From positions 1 to 41,813 of the forward strand of contig NZ_JANIJX010000026.1 of NCBI RefSeq assembly GCF_024580735.1: a stretch of 41,813 nt of DNA, written 5' to 3'. Within the stretch, counting starts at the first letter, position 1, and each line of letters begins with the position of its first letter. This document shows positions 8,580 to 17,191 of this stretch, piece after piece. The DNA comes from Brevibacterium moorei. Lineage in GTDB: Bacteria; Actinomycetota; Actinomycetes; Actinomycetales; Brevibacteriaceae. The notes beneath the pieces are model-generated. The model was not told the DNA's origin. It did no database searches and saw only the letters and a program-made list of their open reading frames with translations. Both the position numbers and the translations under genes were made by a program.

Positions 8580-9269
8580 TCATTCGTGGTCCATTGCGCT
8601 CCCCTGGGCCACCAGTGTCAGATAGGAATCGCGCGAGCGCTGCACATGTTCGCCCAGTGCTGCACCCGCCTCTCCAGCCTGGCCGGCATCGATCATCGCC
8701 AGAATCGGCCGATGCTCCTCCCAAGAGGAGATCCCGCGATGTTCAACCGTCAGGGCGTAAAGCCATTCCAATTTGCCCGATATCTGTCGCAGCAGAGCCG
8801 TCAGGGTCTCCCTGCCGCTGAGTTCGGCGATCAGGAGGTGGAAGCGCATATTCAGCTCGGCCAACCTCCGATAGTCGTGTTCCGCAATGGCCGTGTCACC
8901 TGCTTGCAGCACCTCGGCCAACTGTTTTCGGATGTCGAACCAGCCGACTTCCGGCGCGCCGTTCGCCGACTGCCGCGCGGCGCGTTCGGCTGCGCGCCGC
9001 GCGGTCGTCGATTCCAGCACGATCCTCACTGCGAACAGATCCTCCGCTTCATCGGCCGGCGGGCGGCTCACGGTGGATCCGGCATAAGCCCGCGATTCCA
9101 CGAACCCGTCCGCAGTCAGCGTGCGCAGACTCTCCCGGATCGGCACCCGGGAAACGCCGAAGCGTTCCCCCAGGGCCTTCTCCGTCAGACGGGTTCCCGG
9201 CTGCAGTTCACCCGATATGATGGCACGCCGCAACTGTTCGGTCAGTTGTTCGGCAAGAGAATCACGCAT
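8580..9269 (-). CDS. GntR-family regulator (FCD/FadR type), last gene of cassette A
   Basis: Regulator of about 229 aa with an N-terminal winged HTH (ISGELQPGTRLTEKALGERF, GVSRVPIRESLRTL) and a helical FCD ligand domain containing NMRFHLLIAEL and the C-terminal GEHVQRS histidine. The start ATG at 9269 overlaps the end of the ABC ATPase gene by 8 nt, so it is translated with cassette A; a GTG at 9284 is an alternative. As the terminal gene of a peptide-import and gamma-glutamyl-hydrolase operon it is probably an autoregulator of that operon. A TTGTATAC-type dyad of the kind bound by FadR-like proteins lies upstream of the first gene (16230-16264). Confidence 0.87.
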   Translation of the reverse strand: MRDSLAEQLTEQLRRAIISGELQPGTRLTEKALGERFGVSRVPIRESLRTLTADGFVESRAYAGSTVSRPPADEAEDLFAVRIVLESTTARRAAERAARQSANGAPEVGWFDIRKQLAEVLQAGDTAIAEHDYRRLAELNMRFHLLIAELSGRETLTALLRQISGKLEWLYALTVEHRGISSWEEHRPILAMIDAGQAGEAGAALGEHVQRSRDSYLTLVAQGSAMDHE

Positions 9270-10914
9270 GGGTGAATTCTTCACCGGGCACGGCTTCGAT
9301 CAAACGCCGGGTGTATTCCTCGGCCGGATGCGCGATCACCTGCGCGGTTTCGCCCGTTTCGATCAGTTTTCCGTGCTGCAATACGACGACGTGCTGAGCG
9401 AAGTTCGCGACGACTGCCAGGTCATGTGTGATGAACAGGCAGGACAGCCCGAGTTCCGCCTGCAGGTTCTGCAGCAGGTCCAGAATCTGTTCCTGTACCA
9501 GGACGTCCAGCGCCGACACCGCCTCATCGCAGATCAACAGTTCCGGCTGCGAGGAGATCGCACGGGCGATCGCGACACGTTGCCGCTGACCTCCGGACAA
9601 TTCGGAGGGGTGCCGTTCGATGGTGTCTGCCGGCAGGGCCACCTGGTCCAAGAGCTCGGCGACTCGCCGTTTCCTCTCCGCTTTGGTTCCGATGCCGAAC
9701 ACGTTCAGCGGCTCGGCCACGATCGCCCCGATCGACCATGCTGGATTGAGCGAGGAATACGGGTCCTGGAATACCGGCTGGGCGAAGCGTTTGAGCACGC
9801 GCCGTTCGCTGCGGCTCTTAGTCCGGACCGGGTGCCCGCCCAGGAAAACCTCACCCGAAGTCGCTTCTTCCAGACCCAACAGGATCTTCGCAATAGTCGA
9901 CTTTCCGGACCCGGATTCGCCGATGATCGCCGTGGTCTGGCCACGGTCGGCGGTAAAGGACACGTGGTCCACCGCGGTCACCGAGCCGGCGGCTCCCCGC
10001 AGCCGATAGATCTTCGTCAGATCTTCGACCGCGACGACTGGTTCCACAGCAGCGGCCGAGGCCGCGTCCGCTGCGGAGCCGGCGTCCGCTGCCGCGGCAT
10101 CGACCCGAGTCGACTCCCCCGTCAGGGGCGTGAGTTTGGGTGCCGCTGCGACCAGCTGTTGGGTGTAGTCGTCCTCGGGCTGGAGGAGGACTTGCCGTGG
10201 AGTCCCCCGTTCCACCACTCGACCGTTGTGCATGACGAGGATCGTATCGGTCCGGTCCCCGGCCACGCCCAGATCATGGGTGATGAACAGCAAGGAGGTA
10301 CCGCGTTCGCTCACCAGTTTCTGCAGATGGTCGAGGATCTGCTTCTGCACTGTCACGTCAAGGGCGGACGTCGGTTCGTCCGCCACCAGCAAGTCGGGTT
10401 CACCCGACAAGGCGATCGCGATCAGAATGCGCTGCCGCATGCCTCCGGAGAACTCGTGCGGGTACTGCTTCCGGCGCCGCTCGGCGTCTGGGATCCCCGC
10501 CTCGGTCATCAGCCGGACCACGGATCGCTCGATCTCCGCTCGATCACTCATCCCATAGGCACGCAGCGCATCGGCGATCTGTTCGCCGACGCGCATCGTC
10601 GGATTGAGATTCGACATCGGATCCTGGGGGACCAGGGCGATGCGCGTCCCGCGCAACGGCCGCATCGCCTTATCCGGCGCATTCGTAATGTCCTCGCCGG
10701 CGAAGCGGATCCGCCCCTGGGTGATCCGGCCATTACCGGCCAGCAAGCCCAGCACCGCGCTAACAGTGGTCGACTTCCCCGATCCGGACTGGCCGACGAT
10801 GCCCAGACGTTCCCCTGGTGCCAGGGTGAAGCTGACGTCGTGCAGCACAGGGGTCGATCCGTAGGAGACTTCGAGGTTCTCGACCTCGAGTACGTATTCG
10901 CTCATCGCTTTCAT
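9262..10914 (-). CDS. peptide ABC transporter, fused two-domain ATP-binding protein (DppD-DppF type)
   Basis: Cytoplasmic ATPase of 550 aa that powers oligopeptide import. Two complete nucleotide-binding domains are visible. NBD1 has Walker A GQSGSGKST (41-49), signature FSGGMRQR (about 155-162), Walker B LLVADEP and switch His in FITHD. NBD2 has Walker A GESGSGKST (332-340), signature LSGGQRQRV and LLICDEA. An Ala-rich linker (about 272-290) joins them. The start is the ATG at 10914, which overlaps the TGA of the upstream transferase gene (ATGA) and has GGCGGGG before it; the open frame continues upstream only as a shadow of that gene. It serves the DppB and DppC permeases of the same operon. 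Confidence 0.93.
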   Translation of the reverse strand: MKAMSEYVLEVENLEVSYGSTPVLHDVSFTLAPGERLGIVGQSGSGKSTTVSAVLGLLAGNGRITQGRIRFAGEDITNAPDKAMRPLRGTRIALVPQDPMSNLNPTMRVGEQIADALRAYGMSDRAEIERSVVRLMTEAGIPDAERRRKQYPHEFSGGMRQRILIAIALSGEPDLLVADEPTSALDVTVQKQILDHLQKLVSERGTSLLFITHDLGVAGDRTDTILVMHNGRVVERGTPRQVLLQPEDDYTQQLVAAAPKLTPLTGESTRVDAAAADAGSAADAASAAAVEPVVAVEDLTKIYRLRGAAGSVTAVDHVSFTADRGQTTAIIGESGSGKSTIAKILLGLEEATSGEVFLGGHPVRTKSRSERRVLKRFAQPVFQDPYSSLNPAWSIGAIVAEPLNVFGIGTKAERKRRVAELLDQVALPADTIERHPSELSGGQRQRVAIARAISSQPELLICDEAVSALDVLVQEQILDLLQNLQAELGLSCLFITHDLAVVANFAQHVVVLQHGKLIETGETAQVIAHPAEEYTRRLIEAVPGEEFTHA

Positions 10915-12782
10915 CGCCCCGCCGCGTATCCCTGGGCGCCCCGTGGGTTCGCTCCGGCCAGATACACCCCGGTGGCCGGGTCGATGCCCACGCAGGACAG
11001 TCGGCCGAGGGCCCAGTCCCCTGCGCGATGTACCGCATGACCGCGAGCGGCGAGCCCCGCGATGACGTCCTCGCCCAGCCGGTCCTCGACCTCGGCCCCG
11101 GCCGGCGTCCAGATACGGGGATAGAACGATCCGGGCATCGCAGAGGTGTTGATCATCGGAGCATCGATCGCCTGCTGCGGTTCGTAACCGCCAACCAGCA
11201 GGCGCAGGATCAGGGACAGCTGCCACTGGTCCTGCTGATCGCCACCGGGTGAACCCAGCGCGTAGACGGGCACCCCGTCCTTGAGGATCAGAGTGGGGGT
11301 CAGCGTAGTCCGGGGACGGTCCCCCGGAACCAGCGCCGAGGGCGATTCGGGATCCAGCCAGGTCATCTGCAGCCGGGTTCCCAGGCAGAAGCCCAGCCCG
11401 GGAATCTCCGGCGAGGACTGCAGCCATCCACCGGACGGGGTCGCAGAGATCATATTGCCCCAACGATCGACGACGTCCAGATGGCAGGTGTCGCCGCGAT
11501 GTTCTCCGTTCGGATCCGTCACGCCCTCAGCGGCTCCGCCGGCCGAGGTCGTGGCACGTTCGACCGTTGGCTCGCCGACTCCCGCGGTTGCCGCACGGCC
11601 GGCGTCCGAGGCCGCCCATTCCTCCGCAGTCACCAATGGCGGCATGAACACAGGAGTGCGGCCACCGGGGTTACCCGGACGGAATTCGGCACTGGCGGTG
11701 TCGGTGATGAGGTTGCGACGCTCGGCCGCGTACTCATCGGACAGCAGATCTGCCAGAAGCTGCGGATCACGTGCGGCCGCCTCGCCATAGTAGACATCGC
11801 GGTCCGCCAAGGCGAGCTTGAGGGCTTCGAGAATGGTGTGGGCACCGAGTTCGGTCGACGGATCCAACCTCTCATCGTCGAATCCCTCGAGGATCTTCAA
11901 TGCTTGCAGCAGCATGGGGCCCTGGCCCCACGGACCGGTCTTGGCAATGGTGTAACCGCGGAAGGTCGCAGTGGCAGCGGGTTCGAACTCCGCGTGGCCG
12001 TCCACCAGATCCTGGTAGGTGATGACACCGGGGTGGTCCTTGCCATCTGCGTGCCGGTGCGGAACCGTGACGAATTCGGCGATCGCGTGAGCGACGCGTC
12101 CGCTCCGCCATTCGGCACGTGCCGCGGCTATCCGCTCCTCCCTGGTCGCTGCGGCCGACCCCGCCCCCACCAGGCCGCGCAACACATCCGCATACTCCTG
12201 ATTGCGCATCACGGTGCCCGGCTCGGGCACTTCGCCGGCGGGTAGCCAGTGCGCGGCAGAACTCGGCCAGTGTTCGGCGAACAGTTCCTTGACCGAGGCG
12301 ATCGTGCTGGACACCCGGGAGACGATCGGATGGCCGGCCTCAGCGTAGTGGATGGCGTACGACAGCACATCGGACAGTTCCCAGGTACCGTGCTCTTCCA
12401 GCAACTTCAGCCATGCGTCCACCGCTGCGGGCACTGCGGCCGCCAGAGCGCCGGCTCCCGGCACCAGGGTCACACCCATAGCGGTGTAGGATTCGATGCT
12501 CGCAGCGGCCGGTGCTGGCCCCTGCCCGTTCATGACCACTGGCTCGGACGGCGCCTCGGCGGTAACGAAGACGCCGGTCATATCCCCACCCGGACCATTG
12601 AGATGTGGTTCTACCACGTGGAGGACGAAGGCGGCTGCGACCGCGGCGTCGAAGGCGTTGCCCCCGCGCTCCAACACCGCCTGGCTGCTGGCCGTAGCCA
12701 GCCAGTGCGTCGACGCGGACATGCCGAAACTGCCCTTGAGAGTGGGGCGGGTGGTGAACTCATCGGGCATTGTGTAGGTCAT
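10911..12782 (-). CDS. gamma-glutamyltransferase-family Ntn-hydrolase
   Basis: Enzyme of 623 aa of the gamma-glutamyltranspeptidase/cephalosporin acylase family, normally a proenzyme that cleaves itself before a catalytic Thr. The likely nucleophile is the Thr in RGDTCHLDVVDRWGN, followed by PSGGWLQSSPEIPG and LGSPGGDQQDQW. The N-terminal portion (SSQAVLERGGNAFDAAVAAA) matches the large subunit. No signal peptide is present, so unlike classical periplasmic or secreted enzymes it should work in the cytosol on imported compounds. It sits between the permeases and the ATPase of a peptide ABC importer with 4-nt overlaps on both sides, implying that the imported substrate is a gamma-glutamyl (or related acyl) compound. 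An Ala/Gly-rich insertion precedes the nucleophile. Confidence 0.9.
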   Translation of the reverse strand: MTYTMPDEFTTRPTLKGSFGMSASTHWLATASSQAVLERGGNAFDAAVAAAFVLHVVEPHLNGPGGDMTGVFVTAEAPSEPVVMNGQGPAPAAASIESYTAMGVTLVPGAGALAAAVPAAVDAWLKLLEEHGTWELSDVLSYAIHYAEAGHPIVSRVSSTIASVKELFAEHWPSSAAHWLPAGEVPEPGTVMRNQEYADVLRGLVGAGSAAATREERIAAARAEWRSGRVAHAIAEFVTVPHRHADGKDHPGVITYQDLVDGHAEFEPAATATFRGYTIAKTGPWGQGPMLLQALKILEGFDDERLDPSTELGAHTILEALKLALADRDVYYGEAAARDPQLLADLLSDEYAAERRNLITDTASAEFRPGNPGGRTPVFMPPLVTAEEWAASDAGRAATAGVGEPTVERATTSAGGAAEGVTDPNGEHRGDTCHLDVVDRWGNMISATPSGGWLQSSPEIPGLGFCLGTRLQMTWLDPESPSALVPGDRPRTTLTPTLILKDGVPVYALGSPGGDQQDQWQLSLILRLLVGGYEPQQAIDAPMINTSAMPGSFYPRIWTPAGAEVEDRLGEDVIAGLAARGHAVHRAGDWALGRLSCVGIDPATGVYLAGANPRGAQGYAAGR

Positions 12783-13636
12783 TTGGCTTCCTTTCGCGCA
12801 TTCGGATCCAGCGCATCGCGCAGAGCATCGCCGAAGAGGTTGAAGGCCAGGCAGATGAAGACGATTGCCAGGCCAGGGAACACCGCTGCAAACGGCGCTC
12901 GGTAGATGTACTGCTGGGCATCGGAGAGCATGATGCCCAGGCTGGGGTCGGGCGGCTGGATCCCCAACCCCAGGAACGACAGCATCGCCTCGCCGATTAC
13001 CGCCGTGGGCAGGATGACGGTCGCCTGGACGATGATCGCGCTGGCGCAGTTGGGCAGGATGTGGGTGAACATGATCTTCAGCGGCGAGGCATCGGTGGCG
13101 ACCGCCGCGGAAACGAAGTTCATCTGCTTGATCCGCAGGGTTTCACCACGGACCACGCGGACGATAGTCGGAATCTGCGCAATCCCCAGGGCCATAGCCG
13201 CATTCTGCAGGCTGGCGCCGGCAATGGCGGCGAAGGCGACCGCGATGATCAGGAAGGGGAAGGCCAGCGCCACATCGGTGAATCGGGCGATGACCGCATC
13301 CGCCTTGGGCCAGTATCCCGACAACAGGCCCAATGGAGTGCCGATGACCACGGCCATTGCCACAGCCAGGATGCCGACTTCCAAGGAAGCTCGCACCCCG
13401 TAGAACAGGCGCGAGGCGATGTCGCGACCCAGGTCGTCCGTGCCCAGGGGATACCCCTGGGTGAACGGAATCTGGAAGGGTACGCTGAAGTTCGTCTGCG
13501 CGAAACCATGTGGCGCCAGCAGAGGCGCGAGCACTGCCACGATCACGACGATGAGGACCATCACCGCGCCGATCGAGCCCAGCGGATTGCCCAACAGCTT
13601 GCGCAGGAAGCTCCTCTTGGTCTTCGTAGTGCTCAT
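12779..13636 (-). CDS. peptide ABC transporter permease (DppC type)
   Basis: Membrane permease of 285 aa with six hydrophobic segments. The N-terminal DppC-type region is followed by the extracytoplasmic loop pattern (YPLGTDDLGRDIASRLFYG) and a typical binding-protein-dependent core with SFLGLGIQPPDPSLG near the C-terminus. The ATG at 13636 shares one base with the DppB stop and has GGGAGG upstream; a TTG at 13639 is possible but less likely. It pairs with DppB to form the channel of cassette A. Confidence 0.92.
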   Translation of the reverse strand: MSTTKTKRSFLRKLLGNPLGSIGAVMVLIVVIVAVLAPLLAPHGFAQTNFSVPFQIPFTQGYPLGTDDLGRDIASRLFYGVRASLEVGILAVAMAVVIGTPLGLLSGYWPKADAVIARFTDVALAFPFLIIAVAFAAIAGASLQNAAMALGIAQIPTIVRVVRGETLRIKQMNFVSAAVATDASPLKIMFTHILPNCASAIIVQATVILPTAVIGEAMLSFLGLGIQPPDPSLGIMLSDAQQYIYRAPFAAVFPGLAIVFICLAFNLFGDALRDALDPNARKEAK

Positions 13637-14589
13637 CAACGACCGCCTCCCACGCGGATCTGCGGATTGATAACGGAGTACAGCAGGTCGACTGCCAGGT
13701 TAATCACGATGTAGAAGATCGTGATGACCAGGACGACTGCCTGAATCACCGGATAGTCACGGCTGAATACCGCGTCAAGGGTGAGCTTGCCGATTCCCGG
13801 CAGTGCGAATATCCGTTCGGTCACCACGGCTCCGGAAATCAGCCCACCCAATTGCAGTCCGATGATCGTCACCAACACGGTCAAGGAGTTCCGCAGCCCA
13901 TAACGGAAGAGGATCCGTGCCGGGTGCAGCCCCTTGGCCCGGGCCGTGCGCACATAGTCCGTGGACATCGTCTCGATCATCGACGCCCGAGTCTGACGGG
14001 TGACGACTGCGGCCAGGGTGACGCCCAGGATGACCGCCGGCAAAGTCAGGTAGTAGATGCACTTAAGCGGATTCTCCGTCATCGCGACATACCCGGATGC
14101 GGGGAACCAGTTCAAAGTGACGGCCAGGAGGAGAATGGCCAGGAGGCCCAACCAGAAATTCGGGATCGACAGGCCCAAAAGGGCTGCCACGTTGGCGACT
14201 CCCTCAGGCCAGCGGCCGCGGAACCGCTCCGCGATCATGCCCAGGGCGATGCCGACGACGACTGCGACGATCACCGCATAGGCCGCCAACCACAGAGTCA
14301 CCGGCAGGGTCGTGGAGATCATATGCACGACGGTCTGCCCGGTCCTGGTCGAGGTCCCCAGGTCTCCGGTGAAGATATTGCCCATGAAGTGGAAGAACTG
14401 AATCACCATTGGCTGGTCCAGGCCCAGATCGGCCCGAATCTGGGCAAGCTGATCCGGGGTGGCGTCTTCTCCTGCCATCACCAATGCGGGATCGCCGGGT
14501 AGAGCCCTGACCCCGGCGAAGATGAGGACCGCGGAGATGATGAAGGTTATGAGTGATTGAAGAACCTTGGTGGCGATGAATCGGATCAT
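13636..14589 (-). CDS. peptide ABC transporter permease (DppB type)
   Basis: Membrane permease of 317 aa. The first transmembrane segment follows MIRFIATKVLQSL and is succeeded by the DppB/OppB signature ALPGDPALVMAGEDATPDQL and GLDQPMVIQFFHF. The cytoplasmic coupling motif is around TARAKGLHPARILFRYGLRN, and the C-terminus has FALPGIGKLTLDAV. ATGA overlap with the solute-binding protein gene (14586-14589) and GGAGG 8 nt before the start indicate coupled translation. Confidence 0.93.
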   Translation of the reverse strand: MIRFIATKVLQSLITFIISAVLIFAGVRALPGDPALVMAGEDATPDQLAQIRADLGLDQPMVIQFFHFMGNIFTGDLGTSTRTGQTVVHMISTTLPVTLWLAAYAVIVAVVVGIALGMIAERFRGRWPEGVANVAALLGLSIPNFWLGLLAILLLAVTLNWFPASGYVAMTENPLKCIYYLTLPAVILGVTLAAVVTRQTRASMIETMSTDYVRTARAKGLHPARILFRYGLRNSLTVLVTIIGLQLGGLISGAVVTERIFALPGIGKLTLDAVFSRDYPVIQAVVLVITIFYIVINLAVDLLYSVINPQIRVGGGR

Positions 14590-16211
14590 GCTTCATCCTC
14601 CACAAAGGCCGCATTCGACAGATGGACGACGCCGTCGGAGTACACGTCGATGCCCGCGACATCATTCGTATAAGCGGTGAGGTTGCGCTGGCGGTACAGG
14701 TAGACCGTCGGGAGAACTCTGTTGAGACGCTCTACGATCTGCCCGTAGGTGGCCGAACGCTGCTTGTCTTCCCCCTGCGAGGCCGCCCGATCGAAAAGTT
14801 CATCGAGTTTCCCATCGGACACCCCGGCGTAGTTGTTTCCGCCCCCGGTCTGGAAGAACTTGGCACTGTTGTCGTTCGGGTCGATCCGGCCCGACCAGCC
14901 CAAGTAGATGAGGTCGAAATCGCCTTTGTCCTGGGCGTCCAAGAGCGCGGTGTACTCCATTGGAGTCACCTTGAGGTCGAATCCGGCATCCTTGACCTGG
15001 GCTTGCAGCGCCTGCGCATATCGGAGGGTGTCCTGCGCGTTCGAGACCTTGATCTCGATCTTCATCGGCAGGGAGACACCCGCTTCCTTCAACAGCTTCT
15101 TCGCGCCCTCGGGATCGTGCCCGACACACTGCTGTGCCTCCGGGGAGCTGAAGGGCGAGTTCGCGGGCATGAACGAACAAGCCGGCTCATACCAGCCGTT
15201 GAACACCGCGTTGGTCAACGCGGGACGATCAATGGCTTTGGCGAACGCCTGTCTGACGCGCACGTCCTTGGCCATCGGCGAGTCGATTTGCTTCGCGGGT
15301 TGGCCGACTCCGTCCTGGTTACCGATATTCACGGTCACACCCTGGTACCCCAGAGAACCGACCTGCAGAGTGCCGATACCCTCCTTCTGCAGAGCGTCGA
15401 TGTCCTGCGGGGAGATCGTATCCGCCACCTGCACGTCTTTCGAACGGATATTGGCTGCTCGAATGTTCGCATCGGTCATGATCTGGTAGGTCACCGAATC
15501 CAGGTGAACGTGCCGCGCATCGTAATACAACGGATCGCGCACGACCTTGATGGAAGTCTGCGGAATCCGCTCGGCGAATTTGAAGGGGCCGACGCACACG
15601 GGGTTGTTGCTGAAGTCCTCCCCCTGATCGGCCAGCGCTTTGGGCGACATGATCATGCCGGCGCGATCCGCCAGAGCGGCGGCGAATGGCGCATAGGGCT
15701 TTTCGAAATCGATCACGACCGCGTCAGGGGAAGCGGTGATCTTGGAAATGGGCCCGAGCTCCGACTTCCGCTTCGAGCTCTTCAGATTGATACCACGTTC
15801 CAGGGTGGTCTTGACCGCCTGCCCGTTGAACGCGGTACCGTCTGCGAACTTCGCGTCGGTGCGCACCGGAATGGTCACTCGTTTACCGCCGTCCTCGGAC
15901 TTCGGCAGAGCCGTGGCCAGCTGTGGAACGAGCTCACCGCGGGCGTCGATATCGTAGAGCTTCTGACACATCGTCTGCATGACATAGCGGGTGTAGAGCG
16001 ATGACGAGGTCGTCGGGTCGAGCTTGTCCGGCTCGCTGGACAACGCCATCTTCAGGTCGCCGCCCTCTTTGATCTTCTTGCCGTCGAGGGTCACCGAGGT
16101 GACGTCTGGACGGTCCGGCGGGTCCTGCATGGGCTGGACGGGAACACAGCCGGTGAGCATGACCATCACCGTTCCCACTGCCACACCTGCAGTGATGAGT
16201 CGTTTTATCAC
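14586..16211 (-). CDS. peptide ABC transporter substrate-binding lipoprotein (SBP family 5)
   Basis: Extracytoplasmic receptor of 541 aa that presents peptide-like solutes to the DppBC channel. An N-terminal lipoprotein signal with lipobox MLTGC (Cys22) anchors it to the membrane. The family 5 pattern is seen at ALSSEPDKLDPTTSS and in the paired lobes, including TVYLYRQRNL near the end. The start is GTG at 16211, supported by a perfect AGGAGG 5 nt upstream (16217-16222). It is the first gene of cassette A. Neighbouring transferase suggests that its ligands carry a gamma-glutamyl or similar acyl group (inference). Confidence 0.93.
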   Translation of the reverse strand: MIKRLITAGVAVGTVMVMLTGCVPVQPMQDPPDRPDVTSVTLDGKKIKEGGDLKMALSSEPDKLDPTTSSSLYTRYVMQTMCQKLYDIDARGELVPQLATALPKSEDGGKRVTIPVRTDAKFADGTAFNGQAVKTTLERGINLKSSKRKSELGPISKITASPDAVVIDFEKPYAPFAAALADRAGMIMSPKALADQGEDFSNNPVCVGPFKFAERIPQTSIKVVRDPLYYDARHVHLDSVTYQIMTDANIRAANIRSKDVQVADTISPQDIDALQKEGIGTLQVGSLGYQGVTVNIGNQDGVGQPAKQIDSPMAKDVRVRQAFAKAIDRPALTNAVFNGWYEPACSFMPANSPFSSPEAQQCVGHDPEGAKKLLKEAGVSLPMKIEIKVSNAQDTLRYAQALQAQVKDAGFDLKVTPMEYTALLDAQDKGDFDLIYLGWSGRIDPNDNSAKFFQTGGGNNYAGVSDGKLDELFDRAASQGEDKQRSATYGQIVERLNRVLPTVYLYRQRNLTAYTNDVAGIDVYSDGVVHLSNAAFVEDEA

Positions 16212-16308
16212 AGTTTCCTCCTAGGAACATATACAATCAGAGGTTTGTTTCCTGTTTGTATACACTTCCACCATATGAGACTGCGTCTCAAAGTCCTCTG
16301 CTCTTAAA
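16212..16308 (-). promoter_or_regulatory. cassette A promoter region with candidate GntR operator
   Basis: Upstream of the SBP gene lie the inverted repeats TATACAA (16230-16236) and TTGTATA (16256-16262), and the perfect 8-bp dyad TGTATACA (16257-16264). FadR-type GntR proteins such as DgoR bind TTGTA-N-TACAA sites, so this is a good candidate operator for the GntR encoded at the end of the operon. A second dyad, TGAGAC-TGC-GTCTCA, occupies 16276-16290 and may be another operator or a weak hairpin at the end of the DUF1275 transcript. Confidence 0.5.
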
Positions 16309-17067
16309 CTATGCCGCGGCCCGCTTCACCAGCGCATGGCCCGTGCAGATCAGCACCAGGATGACCAGGCCCGCCACCAACAGGGCCAGGCCCACACCGG
16401 CTTTGACCAGCAGAGCTCCCAGAGCTGCGCCCACCAGGATCGCGACGACTGCCAGCAGGCGGCGGGGCCATTTGTTCCCGTCTCCGCCGGCCAGGCGCGA
16501 ATCCGCTGCCAGCCCGGTGATCGTCGAGGTCACCACGACGGTAGTGACATCCGCGACGCCCAGCCGGCGGGCGGTCGCCGCCTGCACCCCCATGAACAGG
16601 GCCAGCAGACCGGTGACGATGAAGCCCCAGACCGTGTAGGCGACCGGGGCGAATGGAATGGCCGCAGCCCCCAGCAGGGTTACGCCGATCCCAGTGGTCA
16701 GGAACATGGCGGTGGTCGTACTGCTCCAGCCCTTGGCCGAACTGCGGTTGATGCGCCCGGCCATGACGGCCCCGATCATGAAGGCGAACAGGGCGATCGT
16801 CGGGCCCAGGACGGGCAGGCCGGAGCCGTCGGAGACCTCGCGCCCGCCCACCAGGCCCATGCCCAGGATGACGACGTTGCCCGTCATATTCGCGGTGAAG
16901 ACCTTGTCCAGGCCCAGGTAGCCGATCGCATCGACCATCCCGGTGGTGAACGTCAGGCTCAGCATGAGCACCAGGTGGAGGTTCGTCTCCACCCGCAGGA
17001 ATCGCGGTTGTGCGGGCTCCACCGCTTGGGACTGTGGGTGGGACTTCGTGGACTGGGTATCGGCCAT
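16309..17067 (-). CDS. DUF1275 (YoaK-like) membrane protein
   Basis: Integral membrane protein of 252 aa with six or so hydrophobic segments after a polar 30-residue N-terminus. The family motif region TGMVDAIGYLGLDKVFTANM followed by TGNVVILG is unmistakable. The biochemical role of this family is not established. It is a single gene between two catabolic operons, transcribed toward the cassette A promoter, with only a weak SD before its ATG. There is no strong terminator after it, so some readthrough into cassette A is possible. Confidence 0.87.
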   Translation of the reverse strand: MADTQSTKSHPQSQAVEPAQPRFLRVETNLHLVLMLSLTFTTGMVDAIGYLGLDKVFTANMTGNVVILGMGLVGGREVSDGSGLPVLGPTIALFAFMIGAVMAGRINRSSAKGWSSTTTAMFLTTGIGVTLLGAAAIPFAPVAYTVWGFIVTGLLALFMGVQAATARRLGVADVTTVVVTSTITGLAADSRLAGGDGNKWPRRLLAVVAILVGAALGALLVKAGVGLALLVAGLVILVLICTGHALVKRAAA

Positions 17068-17093
17068 GGGTATCCGTTCGACGTAGGGAATGA

Positions 17094-17123
17094 CTCGGCG
17101 GCCGCCTGAAGACGGCCGCCGAG
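17094..17123 (-). terminator. hairpin after D-aminoacylase gene
   Basis: Perfect 11-bp GC-rich stem (arms 17094-17104 and 17113-17123) with an 8-nt loop, located between the end of the D-aminoacylase gene and the DUF1275 start. It lacks a clear U-tract on the minus strand, so termination efficiency is uncertain. Confidence 0.6.
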
Positions 17124-17191
17124 GGCATTCTATATTTCGCTGCTACCGCAGCCCGCGGTCCGCTCACCAGCGGCCGGGGCCTCGCCGCCGT

